DNA of 64,000 nt from JBBROS01 sp038229135 (GCA_038229135.1 JBBROS010000004.1:1-64000); one strand, 5' to 3'; positions 34,184 to 43,080 are shown, numbered from the stretch's first letter. Program-made: numbers and translations. The notes: generated by a model not told the origin, from the letters alone.

Positions 34184-35131
34184 ATGGCGCATCCCTTGCA
34201 GGCTCAAGAGCATTCGCGGCACGTCTTCGGGAACCCCGGCCGGGACGCCGGCGCGGCGTGGGACGAAGCGGTCCGGCGCGGGGATTTCCGCGCTGCCTGG
34301 GCCGTGTGCGATGCGGTGCTGGCGGCGCGCGATCCGGCGACGAGGGACGCGGCAGGGGTGCCCTACCACGAGCGCTGGGTGTGGGACGGGACATCGCCGG
34401 ACGGACAGGCGGTGCTCGTGCGGTGTTATCATGGGCTTGGCGACACGCTCCAGTTCAGCCGCTACCTGCCTGCGCTGCGCGCCCGGGCGGCGCATGTACG
34501 GCTCGAGGTGCAGCCGGAGCTGGCGGGGCTGCTGGCGGGCCTGGCGGACGAGGTGGTGCCGTTCGACCCAGCCGCCCCGGGGCCCCCCAGGACCTGCACG
34601 CTCGAGATCATGGAGCTCGGACATGCGCTGCACCTGGCGCCACCCGCGCCCACGCTGCGGGTGGATGCGGCGCCTACGGACCGGGTGGGGCTGTGCTGGG
34701 CGGCAGGGGGATGGGATGCGCGGCGCACGCTGCCGGCCAGGCTGCTTGCGCCCTTGCTCGAAGTGGCGCCCTGCATCAGCCTGCAGCGCGGCTCAGCCGC
34801 GGCGGAGGGTGCGGCGCTCGGGCTCGAGGACCCGCTCGCTGGCAGCATGGACATGGTGGCGACGGCCGGGCTCGTGGCCGGGCTTGCGGCGGTGGTGACG
34901 GTGGACACCATGGTCGCGCACCTGGCGGCAGCGCTGGGGCGGCCCACGCTGGTGCTGCTGCCGGAGCCTGCCGATTGGCGCTGGGGGGTGGGGGCCTGCT
35001 CGCCATGGTATCCGGAGGCACAGCTCTTCCGGCAGGCGAGCCCCGGCGAGTGGGGGCCAGCCGTGGCTGCGATCCGTCGGGAGTTGGCTCGGTCGAAGGT
35101 TCATGGAAACCTTTCGGCAGTTGGCACGTAA
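34184..35131 (+). CDS. GT9-like glycosyltransferase domain protein
   Basis: This 315-residue soluble protein has a short N-terminal part with VLVRCYHGLGDTLQFSRYLPAL, then RVGLCWAAGGWDARRTLPARL and VTVDTMVAHLAAALGRPTLVLLPEP. These segments resemble the nucleotide-sugar binding half of heptosyltransferase (GT9)-type enzymes, as in TPR-linked glycosyltransferases. It opens a plus-strand operon of nine glycan genes. Acceptor and donor are unknown. The true start could lie slightly upstream. Confidence 0.7.
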   Translation: MAHPLQAQEHSRHVFGNPGRDAGAAWDEAVRRGDFRAAWAVCDAVLAARDPATRDAAGVPYHERWVWDGTSPDGQAVLVRCYHGLGDTLQFSRYLPALRARAAHVRLEVQPELAGLLAGLADEVVPFDPAAPGPPRTCTLEIMELGHALHLAPPAPTLRVDAAPTDRVGLCWAAGGWDARRTLPARLLAPLLEVAPCISLQRGSAAAEGAALGLEDPLAGSMDMVATAGLVAGLAAVVTVDTMVAHLAAALGRPTLVLLPEPADWRWGVGACSPWYPEAQLFRQASPGEWGPAVAAIRRELARSKVHGNLSAVGT

Positions 35132-35141
35132 GAACGATTCC

Positions 35142-36275
35142 ATGCCCGACGGAACACGACCCACTCCGGCCCGCGCCAATGCCCTGTCCAGGCGACTGCG
35201 GATCGTCGTGTTCGGCCTGACCATCACGTCGTCCTGGGGCAACGGGCACGCAACGACCTACCGCGGCCTGGTGCGCGGCCTGGTGGACCGGGGGCACGAC
35301 GTGCTGTTCCTCGAGCGCGACAAGCCCTGGTATGCCGAGAACCGCGACCTGCCGTGCCCCCCCTACGGCACCACGGTGCTCTATGACGGCCTGGACGGCC
35401 TCGCGTCCTGGACCGATGCGGTGGCCCGGGCGGACCTTGTCGTCGTCGGCTCCTACGTCCCGGAGGGGGTGGCCGTGGCGGAATGGGTGCAGCGCACCGC
35501 ACGCGGCCTCGTGGCGTTCTACGACATCGACACGCCCGTGACCTTGGCGGCGCTCCAGCGTGGGCGTTGCGACTACCTCACGCGGGGGCTGGTGCGCGGC
35601 TTCGACTTCTATCTCTCGTTCACGGGCGGCCCGACCTTGCGGGAGCTGGAGCAGGCCTACGGCGCACGGATGGCGCGGGCGCTCTATTGTTCGGCCGACC
35701 CCGAGCTCTACCGGCCCGACCCGGCGGCAATGCTTCGCTACGATCTCGGCTACCTCGGCACCTACAGCCCCGACCGGCAGCCCACCGTGGACGCGCTGCT
35801 GTGCCGCGTAGCGCTGACCCTGCCGTCCCGCCGGTTCGTCGTCGCCGGGCCACAGTACCCGGCCGAGATCGACTGGCCGGCTGCGGTGGAGCGGATCGAG
35901 CACCTTGCGCCGGACCTGCACCGCGGCTTCTACTGCGCCCAGCGGTTCACCCTGAACGTCACCCGCGCCGACATGGTGCGGCGGGGCTGGAGTCCGAGCG
36001 TGCGCCTGTTCGAAGCGGCGGCATGCGGGGTGCCGATCGTGAGCGATTGGTGGCCGGGGCTCGACAGCCTCTTCAAGCCGGGCGTGGAGATCCTGGTCGC
36101 GCGCAACACTTCAGAGATGGTGTCGATCCTGGAGACGACGCCCGAGGCGCAGCGCCGCGCGATTGCGGAAGCGGCGCGGGCCCGGGTGCTGGCGGCGCAC
36201 ACGGGCGCCCACCGAGCGGCGGAGCTGGAGGGCTACGTGGCCGAGGCCCTCGCACGACGGGCGATCCCGGCATGA
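35142..36275 (+). CDS. CgeB-like glycosyltransferase (first paralogue)
   Basis: This 377-residue protein resembles the CgeB/GT4-like glycosyltransferases linked to spore-surface and other glycans. Motifs shared with its neighbour are SSWGNGHA near the N-terminus, FYDIDTPVTL, LTLNVTRADMVRRGWSPSVR, and RLFEAAACGVPIVSDWWPGL (the donor-binding region). An in-frame ATG at 35103 would add 13 residues and overlap the previous gene. The second paralogue starts four bases inside its end (ATGA). The two probably act in sequence or as a pair. Confidence 0.78.
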   Translation: MPDGTRPTPARANALSRRLRIVVFGLTITSSWGNGHATTYRGLVRGLVDRGHDVLFLERDKPWYAENRDLPCPPYGTTVLYDGLDGLASWTDAVARADLVVVGSYVPEGVAVAEWVQRTARGLVAFYDIDTPVTLAALQRGRCDYLTRGLVRGFDFYLSFTGGPTLRELEQAYGARMARALYCSADPELYRPDPAAMLRYDLGYLGTYSPDRQPTVDALLCRVALTLPSRRFVVAGPQYPAEIDWPAAVERIEHLAPDLHRGFYCAQRFTLNVTRADMVRRGWSPSVRLFEAAACGVPIVSDWWPGLDSLFKPGVEILVARNTSEMVSILETTPEAQRRAIAEAARARVLAAHTGAHRAAELEGYVAEALARRAIPA

Positions 36276-37363
36276 GCACGCTACATTTGGTGGTGTTCGG
36301 CCTGTCCGTCAGCTCCTCCTGGGGCAATGGGCATGCGGTGCTGTGGCGTGGGCTGATCCGCGGGCTGCTCGCACAGGGGCATCGGGTGACGTTCTTCGAA
36401 CGCGACGTGCCCTACTATGCCGAGAGCCGAGACCTCGTGGCGCTGCCCGAGGGCGGGGAGCTGGTGCTATACCGGGACTGGGCCGAGGTGCTGCCCCGGG
36501 CGCGGCAGGCGCTGGCCAGTGCGGATGTCGGCATGGTGACGAGCTACTGCCCGGACGCGCTGGCCGCGACGGTGCTGGTGCAGGATTCCCGCGTGCCGCT
36601 CCGCTGCTTCTACGACCTCGACACGCCCGTGACGTTGTCGCGGCTCGAGGCCGGGGAAGACGTCGGCTACGTCGGACCAGACGGCCTGGGTGGGTTCGAC
36701 CTCGTGCTGAGCTACACCGGCGGCCCGGCGCTCGATGCGCTGCGGGACCGGTTGGGCGCTCGGCGCGTGGTCCCGATCTATGGCTCGGTGGATCCCGGGC
36801 TGCACCGGCCGGCGGCGCGACGGACCGAATATCGGGCGCTGCTCTCCTACATCGGCACCTATGCCGCGGACCGCCAGGCAGCACTCGAGGCGCTGATCGT
36901 GCAGCCGGCGCGGCTGCTGCCGGAGGCGCGGTTCGTGATCGCCGGCTCGCAGTATCCCGAGGGGTTCCCGTGGACCGCGAACACCTGGTTCGTGAGCCAC
37001 TTGCCGCCGCCCGAGCATCCGGCCTTCTACAGCTCCAGCCGGCTCACGCTGAATGTCACCCGCGATGCGATGGCGCGGATGGGCTGGTGCCCGAGCGGGC
37101 GGCTGTTCGAGGCGGCGGCCTGTGGGGTGCCGATCCTTTCGGACCAATGGCCGGGGCTCGAGGCGTTCTTCGAGCCTGGGCGGGAAATCCTGGTCGCGTC
37201 CACGACGGCCGAGGCGATGGAGGCGCTTGCGCTCGACGACGGCGCGCTGGCGCAGATCGCGGCGCGGGCGAGGGCGCGCGCGCTGGACGAGCACAGCGCC
37301 GCACGCCGGGCGGCAGAGATGGTGGCGGCGTTCGAAGGCGCCTCCGTGCGGGAGACGGCCTGA
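36272..37363 (+). CDS. CgeB-like glycosyltransferase (second paralogue)
   Basis: This 363-residue paralogue of the previous protein has the same landmarks: SSWGNGHAVLWRGLIRGLL, FYDLDTPVTLSRL, YIGTYAADRQAALEAL, LTLNVTRDAMARMGWCPSGR and RLFEAAACGVPILSDQWPGL. A tandem duplication with clear divergence suggests different donor or acceptor specificities. It starts with an ATGA overlap and its stop touches the next ATG (TGATG). Confidence 0.8.
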   Translation: MSTLHLVVFGLSVSSSWGNGHAVLWRGLIRGLLAQGHRVTFFERDVPYYAESRDLVALPEGGELVLYRDWAEVLPRARQALASADVGMVTSYCPDALAATVLVQDSRVPLRCFYDLDTPVTLSRLEAGEDVGYVGPDGLGGFDLVLSYTGGPALDALRDRLGARRVVPIYGSVDPGLHRPAARRTEYRALLSYIGTYAADRQAALEALIVQPARLLPEARFVIAGSQYPEGFPWTANTWFVSHLPPPEHPAFYSSSRLTLNVTRDAMARMGWCPSGRLFEAAACGVPILSDQWPGLEAFFEPGREILVASTTAEAMEALALDDGALAQIAARARARALDEHSAARRAAEMVAAFEGASVRETA

Positions 37364-38160
37364 TGTGGGGCATCATCCCCGCCGCCGGGAACGGCACGCG
37401 CATCCAGCCGCTGGCGTTCAGCAAGGAACTGCTACCGGTTGGCTCGCGCATCGATTCGGGCGGGACGGAGCGGCCGCGGGCGGTGAGCGAGTACCTCGTC
37501 GAGCGCATGGTGCGGGCCGGGGCGGACAAGATCTGCTTCGTGATCTCACCCTGGAAAAGCGACATCCTGCAGTATTACGGCGGGGCGGTGGGTGAGACGC
37601 ATATCGCCTACGTGTGCCAGGCGGGTGCGGTCGGGCTGTGCGACGCGATCTTTCGTGCCCTGCCTCTGATCGGGCCGGACGAGCCGGTGATCGTGGGGCT
37701 GCCGGACACGGTCTGGTTCCCGGCCGATGCGCTGTGCGAGCTGCCGCTCGACCGCCTCGCGTTCCTGCTGTTCCCGGTGGAGCGGCCGGAGCTGTTCGAC
37801 GCGGTCGACTGCGACGAGCAAGGGCGTGTGCGGGAGATCCAGGTGAAGTCGGCGGAGGCGCGGACGCATTGGATCTGGGGCGCGTTCCGGATGCCCGGGC
37901 GCACGCTTCACGCGCTGCATGCGCTGTGGATCGAGCGGGAGCGGCGCGACGAATACATCGGCACCCTGGTCAATGCCTGGCTCGCGCTGGGCAATGAAGC
38001 ATGGGGCGTGCGGGCAGGGGAGAGCTACGTGGACGTGGGCACCATCAACGGATACCGGGAGGCGATGCGCCTGCTGGGCGGCCATGCGGCCGAGCCGTCT
38101 CCAGCCCCGCTTGCGCCGGACCGTGGGCCGGCGCCGCTCGTGCCGGAGCGGACGCGATGA
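37363..38160 (+). CDS. sugar nucleotidyltransferase
   Basis: This 265-residue NTP-transferase-type protein has the activation loop MWGIIPAAGNGTRIQPLAFSKELLPVG, then AVSEYLVERMVRAGADKICFVIS and the metal/sugar-binding region VIVGLPDTVWFPADAL. The form GNGTRIQP with LPDT resembles glucose-1-phosphate nucleotidyltransferases (RmlA/GalU-like). It would supply an activated sugar for the glycosyltransferases around it. The Pro-rich C-terminal tail of about 25 residues is not part of the fold. It overlaps both neighbours. Confidence 0.84.
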   Translation: MWGIIPAAGNGTRIQPLAFSKELLPVGSRIDSGGTERPRAVSEYLVERMVRAGADKICFVISPWKSDILQYYGGAVGETHIAYVCQAGAVGLCDAIFRALPLIGPDEPVIVGLPDTVWFPADALCELPLDRLAFLLFPVERPELFDAVDCDEQGRVREIQVKSAEARTHWIWGAFRMPGRTLHALHALWIERERRDEYIGTLVNAWLALGNEAWGVRAGESYVDVGTINGYREAMRLLGGHAAEPSPAPLAPDRGPAPLVPERTR

Positions 38161-38915
38161 GCTGGACGCCAGACGCGATCCGGGCCCGAGCGGAGGCGCT
38201 CGGCCCCTGGTTCCACAACATGGAGCTACAGGGTGTCCGGACGGCCCCGGAGCATTTCCTTGGGGATTACCCACGGGTGAAATGGGACCGGTTCCGGGAT
38301 GCCCTGCCGGCCGACCTGACGGGCAAGACCGTATTGGATATCGGCTGCAACGCCGGCTTCTACAGCATGGAGATGAAGCGGCGCGGGGCGTCCCGGGTGC
38401 TCGGGCTCGATTTCGACGAGGATTACCTGGCCCAGGCGCGGTTCGCGGCAGAGGTCGAGGGCGTCGACGTCGAGTTCCAGCAGTTGAGCGTGTATGACAT
38501 TGGTAGCTTGCAGGAGCGGTTCGACGTCGTTTTCTTCATCGGCGTGCTCTATCACTTGAGGCACCCGCTGCTGGCGCTCGACTTGATACATGAGCATGTC
38601 GCCAAGGACTTGCTCGTATTTCAGTCCATGCAGCGTGGATCGAACGAGATCATGCCCGTGGCAGACGATTATCCGTTCGAGCGGGCAGAGCACTTCGACG
38701 ACCTCGGCTACCCGAAACTGCACTTCATCGAGCGCAACTACGCGCATGACAACACCAACTGGTGGGCGCCGAACCGGGCCTGCTCGGCAGCGATGCTGCG
38801 GGCGGCCGGGTTCACGATCGAGAGCAACCCGGAGGACGAGGTTTTCATCTGCCGCCGGGGGGCGCTCCCCGATGCCCGATATGGCGCTGTGTACCCGGCT
38901 CGAGGAGTGGCCTGA
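38157..38915 (+). CDS. SAM-dependent methyltransferase, TIGR04290-like
   Basis: This 252-residue class I methyltransferase has motif I as TVLDIGCNAGFYSMEMKRRG and motif II in RVLGLDFDEDYLAQAR. The segments WFHNMELQGVRTAPEHFLGDYP and YHLRHPLLALDLI are shared with the TIGR04290 family, remembered as occurring beside unusual glycan gene clusters. It probably methylates a sugar or glycoside intermediate of this operon. It overlaps the nucleotidyltransferase by four bases. Confidence 0.82.
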   Translation: MSWTPDAIRARAEALGPWFHNMELQGVRTAPEHFLGDYPRVKWDRFRDALPADLTGKTVLDIGCNAGFYSMEMKRRGASRVLGLDFDEDYLAQARFAAEVEGVDVEFQQLSVYDIGSLQERFDVVFFIGVLYHLRHPLLALDLIHEHVAKDLLVFQSMQRGSNEIMPVADDYPFERAEHFDDLGYPKLHFIERNYAHDNTNWWAPNRACSAAMLRAAGFTIESNPEDEVFICRRGALPDARYGAVYPARGVA

Positions 38916-38916
38916 G

Positions 38917-39846
38917 ATGCTCGAAGCGGCGATGATCTGGAACGAGCCGAACAACAAGAGCCATTGGGATTTCGAGAACGATCCGGGCTGGGCGACGTTT
39001 GCGCGGATGACGAGCCTGGCGGGCCAAGCCATCGCGGCCGAGGCGCCCGGACTGCCGCGCGTGCTGGGCGGCATCAGCCCGATCGACCCCGACTTCATCC
39101 GCGTGCTCGATGGCCACGGGGCTCTGGCCGACCTCGATGCGGTCGCGGTGCATGGATTCCCGCTCGATTGGAACCACTGGATGCTGGAGGAATGGCCAGC
39201 AAAGCTCGACAGCATCCGCGCGGTGACGCCGTTGCCGTTATGGGTGAGCGAGGTTGGCATTTCGACCTTCGGCGCCGAGGAGGTGCAGGAATGGGGCTTG
39301 CGGCGCACGGCCGAACTGCTGCGCGGGCAGGCGCCCCGGGTCCACTGGTATAGCCTCTACGACCTTCCTGCGGCCTGGCCCGCGACCACGCGGCATCGGG
39401 AGGCCGAGGGCAGCTCATACTACCGGCACTTCCACATGGGCCTGTATGACGAACACGGCCGGGCGAAGCGTGCGGCCAAGATCTTCCACGAGTTCGCACC
39501 CGAGATCGGCATCTGCCAGTGGTTCCACTTCGAGGACCACCGGTTGCACGACGCCGTCCAGCGGCTGCGTGACCTGGGCGTGACCTACCTCCGCACGGGC
39601 CTGAGCTGGGCAGACTACTACCGGCCGAACGCGCTCGACTGGTTCGACACTCAAATGCGGGCGCTCGAAGGCTTCAAGGTTACGGCGACGTTCTGCTTCA
39701 CGCCGGAGGATCGGGGACAGTGGCCGCACTACACCGCGGTGCCGAAGCAGCCGGAAGAGTTCGCCGCGTTCTGCGCGGAGATGGTACGGCGCTATGCCCC
39801 AGGGCGGGCCGACCCGGTGCCCGCGCTCCAGACGGCGACGGCCTAG
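38917..39846 (+). CDS. glycosidase-like protein, apparently circularly permuted
   Basis: This 309-residue protein is related to beta-xylosidase-like clan A glycosidases. The putative acid/base is Glu10 in MIWNEPNNKSHW, right at the N-terminus, and the nucleophile is Glu112 in LWVSEVGISTFG. From residue 195 onwards comes what is normally the first part of the barrel (RLRDLGVTYLRTGLSWADYY; FKVTATFCFTPEDRG). The order of barrel strands is thus shifted. The ATG at 38917 is one base after the previous stop, with GGAG upstream. ATGs at 38872 and 38881 are alternatives. It may be an intracellular processing enzyme or a glycosyl-transferring enzyme. Confidence 0.7.
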   Translation: MLEAAMIWNEPNNKSHWDFENDPGWATFARMTSLAGQAIAAEAPGLPRVLGGISPIDPDFIRVLDGHGALADLDAVAVHGFPLDWNHWMLEEWPAKLDSIRAVTPLPLWVSEVGISTFGAEEVQEWGLRRTAELLRGQAPRVHWYSLYDLPAAWPATTRHREAEGSSYYRHFHMGLYDEHGRAKRAAKIFHEFAPEIGICQWFHFEDHRLHDAVQRLRDLGVTYLRTGLSWADYYRPNALDWFDTQMRALEGFKVTATFCFTPEDRGQWPHYTAVPKQPEEFAAFCAEMVRRYAPGRADPVPALQTATA

Positions 39847-39850
39847 GCCG

Positions 39851-40615
39851 ATGCTGGCCGCGCTCGCGTCCCGCCGAGTGGTCGAGGGGCGCGGCGCGAT
39901 CGTGGTGGCGCACCCGGACGACGAGACGATCGCGGCCGGCGCAAGCCTCGGGCTGATGCCGGGTCTATTGCTCGTGCATCTGACGGACGGGGCGCCGCGG
40001 CGGCTCGGGGATGCTTCGCGGGCGGGATTTTCGGATCCGGCTGCGTATGCCGCTGCCCGGGAGGCGGAGTTGCAGGCGGCGCTCGAGGTCGGCGGCGTGC
40101 AGCCGCGCCGGGTGCGCTTGGGCGTGCCGGACCAGGACGTCTCGCTTCACCTGGGCGCGGTGCGGAACCAGTTGGACGCCTTGTTTGCGGCGCACCAGGT
40201 CGACTGGCTCCTGACGCATGCCTACGAAGGCGGGCATCCAGACCATGACGGAACGGCCTGGGCCGTGCACGCGGCGGCGCGGCGGCGGAGCACCCCGGTG
40301 TTCGAATTCGCGGGGTATCACGCGGCGGCGGGCGAGATGGTGGTGCAGCGCTTCCTGCCCGGGCCGTCCGCGACTGTGGCCGAGCTCGGCGAGATCGAGA
40401 CGGCACGGAAGCGGCTGATGCTGGACGCCTTCCGCACCCAGGCTGGCATCTTGGGCCTGTTCGACCCCGCCGTGGAGCGCTTCCGCCGCGCGCCCGACTA
40501 CGACTGGTCGCAGCCGCCGCATGCAGGCGCGCTGAACTATGAGCGTTGGGGGTGGGAGCTGACGGGCAAGCGCTTTCGCACCCTGGTGGCGGAGGAGTCT
40601 GCATGCGTCCACTGA
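39851..40615 (+). CDS. PIG-L family deacetylase
   Basis: This 254-residue protein of the LmbE/PIG-L family removes N-acetyl groups from GlcNAc-type conjugates using zinc. The metal motifs are GAIVVAHPDDETIAAG near residue 20 and YEGGHPDHDGTAWAVHAAA near residue 130. It starts four bases after the glycosidase stop and its tail overlaps the GT4 gene. A deacetylase with a GT4 enzyme and a GNAT protein mirrors the logic of mycothiol and bacillithiol pathways, although the rest of the operon differs. Confidence 0.85.
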   Translation: MLAALASRRVVEGRGAIVVAHPDDETIAAGASLGLMPGLLLVHLTDGAPRRLGDASRAGFSDPAAYAAAREAELQAALEVGGVQPRRVRLGVPDQDVSLHLGAVRNQLDALFAAHQVDWLLTHAYEGGHPDHDGTAWAVHAAARRRSTPVFEFAGYHAAAGEMVVQRFLPGPSATVAELGEIETARKRLMLDAFRTQAGILGLFDPAVERFRRAPDYDWSQPPHAGALNYERWGWELTGKRFRTLVAEESACVH

Positions 40616-41673
40616 CCATCCTGAGCGTGGCCTATCCGCTGGCGCCCGTGGGGCCGGATGCCGTCGGCGGGTCCGAACAGGTGCTGAGCGCGCTCGACCA
40701 CGCGCTGGTGGCGGCCGGGCATCGCTCGCTGGTGGTGGCGAGCGCTGGCAGCGTGGTGGCGGGGGAGCTGCTGCCGATCCCGGCATTGCCAACCGGGCGG
40801 ACGCTCGGGCACGAGGATGCGGAGCTGCGCCTGGCCGCGATCCGGACGCGGATGGACGAGGCGCTGGCGACGCGGGACGTGGACGTGGTGCACATGCACG
40901 GGCTCGATTTCTACAAATACCTTCCGCCGCCCGGGCCACCGGTGCTCGCCACGCTGCACCTCCCCCCCGACTGGTATCCGCCCGAGGCCCTGGCCCCATC
41001 GCGGCCCGACACATGGGTGAATTGCGTCTCGGCCAGCCAGGCCGAGCGCATGCCCCCCGGCGCTGGTCGGATCGTGCCGCCGATCACCAATGGCGTCGCG
41101 GTCCGACAATTGGGAGCGGTGCGTCCGCGCGTGGAGCCATATGCGCTCATGCTGGCACGGGTGTGCCCGGAGAAGGGCCTGCACCTGGCGCTCGAGGCGG
41201 CGCATGCGGCCCAGCGGTCGCTGGTGATTGCAGGCGCGGTGTTCCCGTACAAGGATCATCTCGACTATTTCGAGGAGCGGGTGCGGCCCTTGCTGGACCG
41301 GCGGCGTCGATGGGTGGGGCCCGTGGGGTTCACGCAGAAGCGGCGGCTGCTCGCGGCGGCGCGTTGCCTCGTTGTGCCGAGCCTGGTGCCCGAGACGAGC
41401 TCGCTCGTGGCCATGGAGGCGGCGAGTTGCGGAACGCCCGTGGTGGCGTTCCGCATCGGGGCGCTGCCGGAGGTGGTGGAGCACGGGCGCACCGGGCTGA
41501 TCGTGGACGACCTGGCCGGGCTGGTGGCGGCGCTCGATGCAGTGGGGTCGATCGACCGTGCGCTGTGCCGGGCGGTCGCGGCGCAGCGGTTTTCGCACGA
41601 GCAGATGGCGGCGGCCTACATCGCGCAATACCGCCAGCTTGCCCGGAGCCCGGCGCTGCGCAATGCGGCCTGA
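40603..41673 (+). CDS. GT4-family glycosyltransferase
   Basis: This 356-residue GT-B protein has VGGSEQVLSALDHALVAAGH at the acceptor side, VDVVHMHGLDF, and the donor-site segments LMLARVCPEKGLHLALEA and PSLVPETSSLVAMEAASCGT with the conserved E-x7-E spacing. GGAGGAG precedes the ATG. It overlaps both the deacetylase and the acyltransferase genes. Donor and acceptor are unknown. Confidence 0.86.
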   Translation: MRPLTILSVAYPLAPVGPDAVGGSEQVLSALDHALVAAGHRSLVVASAGSVVAGELLPIPALPTGRTLGHEDAELRLAAIRTRMDEALATRDVDVVHMHGLDFYKYLPPPGPPVLATLHLPPDWYPPEALAPSRPDTWVNCVSASQAERMPPGAGRIVPPITNGVAVRQLGAVRPRVEPYALMLARVCPEKGLHLALEAAHAAQRSLVIAGAVFPYKDHLDYFEERVRPLLDRRRRWVGPVGFTQKRRLLAAARCLVVPSLVPETSSLVAMEAASCGTPVVAFRIGALPEVVEHGRTGLIVDDLAGLVAALDAVGSIDRALCRAVAAQRFSHEQMAAAYIAQYRQLARSPALRNAA

Positions 41674-42631
41674 GCCGAGCACACGATCGAGCGTTGGGCT
41701 GATCGAAGACACGGCGGCGTTCGCGGCCCTCGAACCCGAATGGGATGCGTTGTGGCGGGCGACGGAGGGGGCGTGCCCTTTCCAGCATCCGGCCTGGTTG
41801 CTGCCCTGGTGGGGCGCGTTCGGCACGGCCCGGTTGCGCGTGGCGTATTGGCGGGCGGAGGGGCGGCTCGCCGGGCTGTTCCCGGCCTATGTGCTCGAGG
41901 AGGCGGACGGGCCGAAGCTGCTGCCCGTGGGCGCAGGCACCACGGACCATCTGGACGCGCTCGGGGCCGGGGCGGAGCCGATGCTGCACGCCGTATTGGA
42001 CCGGGTGGGGAGCGAGGGCGTGCGCCGGGCGGACTTGATCGACGTGCCGCCCCGGTCGGGCCTGCCTGGGACGGCGGTGCCGCCAGGTTGGTCTGCAGCT
42101 TGGGCCGAGGGGGCCGCGTGCCCGGTCGCGCCGACAGGCGCCATTCCGCCCGGCGTGGCGCGGAAGCTGCGGATGAACCGCAACCGGGCGGGGCGCGCAG
42201 GCGGGTGGGCCGTGCGGGAGGCGGGTGCGGCGGGGTTCGAGACGGTGGTGGCGCTCCACCAGGCGCGTTGGGCGGCCGATGGCGAGCCGGGCATCCTGGC
42301 CGACATGGCTGTGCTCGCGTGCCTGCGCTCGGTGATGCCGCGGCTGGAGGCGGCGGGGTTGCTGCGTCTGGCCGTGCTCGAGGTGGCCGGCGTCGCGGCC
42401 GCGGCTACGCTTGCGCTGCTGTCACCGGGGCGGATCTGGTTCTATGCCACAGGTTACGATGCCGAACAGGCGTTCGTGAGCCCGGGGACGCTGCTGTTAG
42501 GGGCCATGCTGGAGCAGGCCGCGGCGGAGGGTCGGCCGGACGCGCATTTCCTGCGGGGGCAGGAAGGCTACAAGTACGCCTGGGGCGGGGTAGACCAGAT
42601 GAACCGCGACGGGCGATTCACCCGGGTGTGA
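41663..42631 (+). CDS. GNAT / FemAB-like acyltransferase
   Basis: This 322-residue protein resembles the Acetyltransf_6 (CelD/BcsL) branch of GNAT enzymes. It has FQHPAWLLPWWGAFGTARL near residue 35, a basic segment RKLRMNRNRAGRAGGW, and FYATGYDAEQAFVSPGTLLL with FLRGQEGYKYAWGG near the C-terminus. It would acylate an amine, plausibly the one exposed by the PIG-L deacetylase. It is the last gene of the nine-gene operon and overlaps the GT4 gene by 11 bases. Confidence 0.78.
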   Translation: MRPEPSTRSSVGLIEDTAAFAALEPEWDALWRATEGACPFQHPAWLLPWWGAFGTARLRVAYWRAEGRLAGLFPAYVLEEADGPKLLPVGAGTTDHLDALGAGAEPMLHAVLDRVGSEGVRRADLIDVPPRSGLPGTAVPPGWSAAWAEGAACPVAPTGAIPPGVARKLRMNRNRAGRAGGWAVREAGAAGFETVVALHQARWAADGEPGILADMAVLACLRSVMPRLEAAGLLRLAVLEVAGVAAAATLALLSPGRIWFYATGYDAEQAFVSPGTLLLGAMLEQAAAEGRPDAHFLRGQEGYKYAWGGVDQMNRDGRFTRV

Positions 42632-42649
42632 TCCGCCGCGGCGAGGTGA

Positions 42650-43036
42650 TCAGCGGCGCAGCGCGGCATCGAGGCTGAACCGCCCGCCGCCGGCCACGAC
42701 GAAGGCGAGGAAGCCGCCTGCGATGGCGGCATTCTTCAGGAACTGCGTCATCTGCTGCTGATCGGCGAAGTTTCCGTGCCCGATCACGGCAGTTGCGAGC
42801 GTGAAGACGCACAGGATGAGCGCCATGGCGCGGGTCTGCACCCCGAGCAGGAACAGCACGCCGACGAGGAGCTCGACGAGGACGGCCACCCAGTAGGCAG
42901 CAAAGGGGGCCGGCACGCCGATCTTGGCAAAGTAGCCCTGTGTGCCCGCGCCGTTCATCAGCTTCATCCAGCCGGACAGGATGAACAATGGCGCGGCGAG
43001 AAGGCGGCCGAGCAGGAGGGCGGGGTCGAGTGTCAT
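42650..43036 (-). CDS. DoxX-family membrane protein
   Basis: This 128-residue protein has four hydrophobic segments and starts with LLLGRLLAAPLFILSGWMKL, the DoxX signature. ALILCVFTLATAVIGH follows later. DoxX proteins are small inner-membrane proteins, sometimes linked to redox stress. It is convergent with the glycan operon. Confidence 0.85.
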   Translation of the reverse strand: MTLDPALLLGRLLAAPLFILSGWMKLMNGAGTQGYFAKIGVPAPFAAYWVAVLVELLVGVLFLLGVQTRAMALILCVFTLATAVIGHGNFADQQQMTQFLKNAAIAGGFLAFVVAGGGRFSLDAALRR

Positions 43037-43080
43037 GTGTCGTGCCTCGTCTGGTTACAGCGCGAACGCAATGGTTCGGG

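Noticed and set aside
31443..34394. A long minus-strand open frame opposite the amidase and nhaA
   Set aside because: Its translation is Arg/Pro-rich low complexity, without motifs. The AtzE amidase and NhaA in the other frames are clear.
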